The position numbers and the translations under genes are program-made. This document shows, piece by piece, positions 6,247-6,428 of a DNA stretch of 6,428 bases (the stretch's first letter is position 1; each line of letters begins with the position of its first letter). Source of the stretch: an uncultured Kiloniellales bacterium. Its GTDB lineage: Bacteria > Pseudomonadota > Alphaproteobacteria > Kiloniellales > JAKSDN01. Location of the stretch: the NCBI GenBank assembly GCA_937974415.1, contig CALJXB010000021.1:1-6428 (forward strand). Reading direction: 5' to 3'. The notes beneath the pieces are model-generated. The model was given only the letters and a program-made list of their open reading frames with translations. It did not search any database and was not told the DNA's origin.

Positions 6247-6269
6247 GCCTGCCGGGCGCGCCGGCGGGC
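6247..6269 (-). terminator. GC hairpin between yidC and engB
   Basis: GCCTGCCGG (6247-6255) pairs with CCGGCGGGC (6261-6269) around a five-base loop, with one non-Watson-Crick position. It lies three bases after the yidC stop. On the minus strand no U-tract follows, so it may be an mRNA 3'-end stabiliser or a partial terminator between yidC and engB. Confidence 0.35.
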
Positions 6270-6272
6270 TTT

Positions 6273-6428
6273 CTAGGATTTCTTGGTCGGCTGCCGGCCG
6301 ATCGGCACGCCGGCCCGTTTCATGATCACCGCCTGCTGCAGGATCGAGAGAACGTTGTTCCAGGTCCAGTAGATGACCAGCCCGGCCGGAAACTGGGCCA
6401 GCAGGAAGGTGAAGATGATCGGCATGAA
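6273..6428 (-). CDS. yidC: Membrane protein insertase YidC, C-terminal end (5' part outside window)
   Basis: Only the last 51 residues and the TAG (6273-6275) lie in the window. The reading opens [20 protein letters not shown] and continues [12 protein letters not shown], then [10 protein letters not shown] and a short basic tail. This is the conserved last transmembrane region of YidC/Oxa1-type insertases: FMPIIF, the FPAGLVIYW helix, and the NNVLSILQQ sequence after it. YidC inserts and folds inner-membrane proteins, alone or with SecYEG. The neighbourhood yidC-engB-argB agrees with this call. Confidence 0.93.
   Translation of the reverse strand, partial: FMPIIFTFLLAQFPAGLVIYWTWNNVLSILQQAVIMKRAGVPIGRQPTKKS

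Noticed and set aside
5528..6325. 265-codon + strand frame antisense to engB
   Set aside because: It is a shadow frame; engB carries all five GTPase motifs and this frame has none.

Overview
The window is GC-rich and looks like chromosomal DNA of an alphaproteobacterium, probably of Rhodospirillales type. This is inferred from the tight order yidC-engB-argB, the alphaproteobacterial style of ArgB and CspA, and the adenylate cyclase/TolB-like/TPR protein, a family that is abundant in Alphaproteobacteria. The genes are mostly ordinary. I found no mobile element, CRISPR array, rRNA or tRNA.

Left part (1-2856): the window opens inside the 3' end of an EamA/DMT-family transporter on the + strand (1-393). 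It converges on a large minus-strand gene (472-2259). That gene encodes a 595-residue soluble protein with an N-terminal class III adenylate cyclase domain, a TolB-like middle domain and C-terminal TPR-like repeats. It starts at TTG behind a good ribosome binding site. A RidA-family imine deaminase-like gene (2389-2856, +) diverges from it across 129 bases.

Middle part (2857-3607): a gap of about 300 bases holds a doubtful 57-codon ORF and a strong GC hairpin. A minus-strand cold-shock protein gene follows (3155-3364). Its upstream region has a promoter-like TTGACT/TAAATA pair, which would give a leader of about 140 nt containing a 26-base hairpin. Two more hairpins lie between this promoter and the next gene.

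Right part (3608-6428): a minus-strand series that reads, in transcription order, yidC (3' end only), engB, argB, lysE-family exporter, and a universal stress protein fragment lacking its N-terminal part. engB-argB and argB-lysE are separated by 10 and 7 bases, so they are probably co-transcribed and translationally coupled. YidC and EngB serve membrane protein insertion and ribosome assembly. ArgB makes an arginine precursor, and the LysE-type exporter directly behind it may discharge excess basic amino acid.

The points most worth a second look are the truncated universal stress protein, the argB-lysE coupling, the cold-shock leader RNA, and the complete catalytic set of the adenylate cyclase fusion. 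I see no convincing sign of an undescribed multi-gene system.
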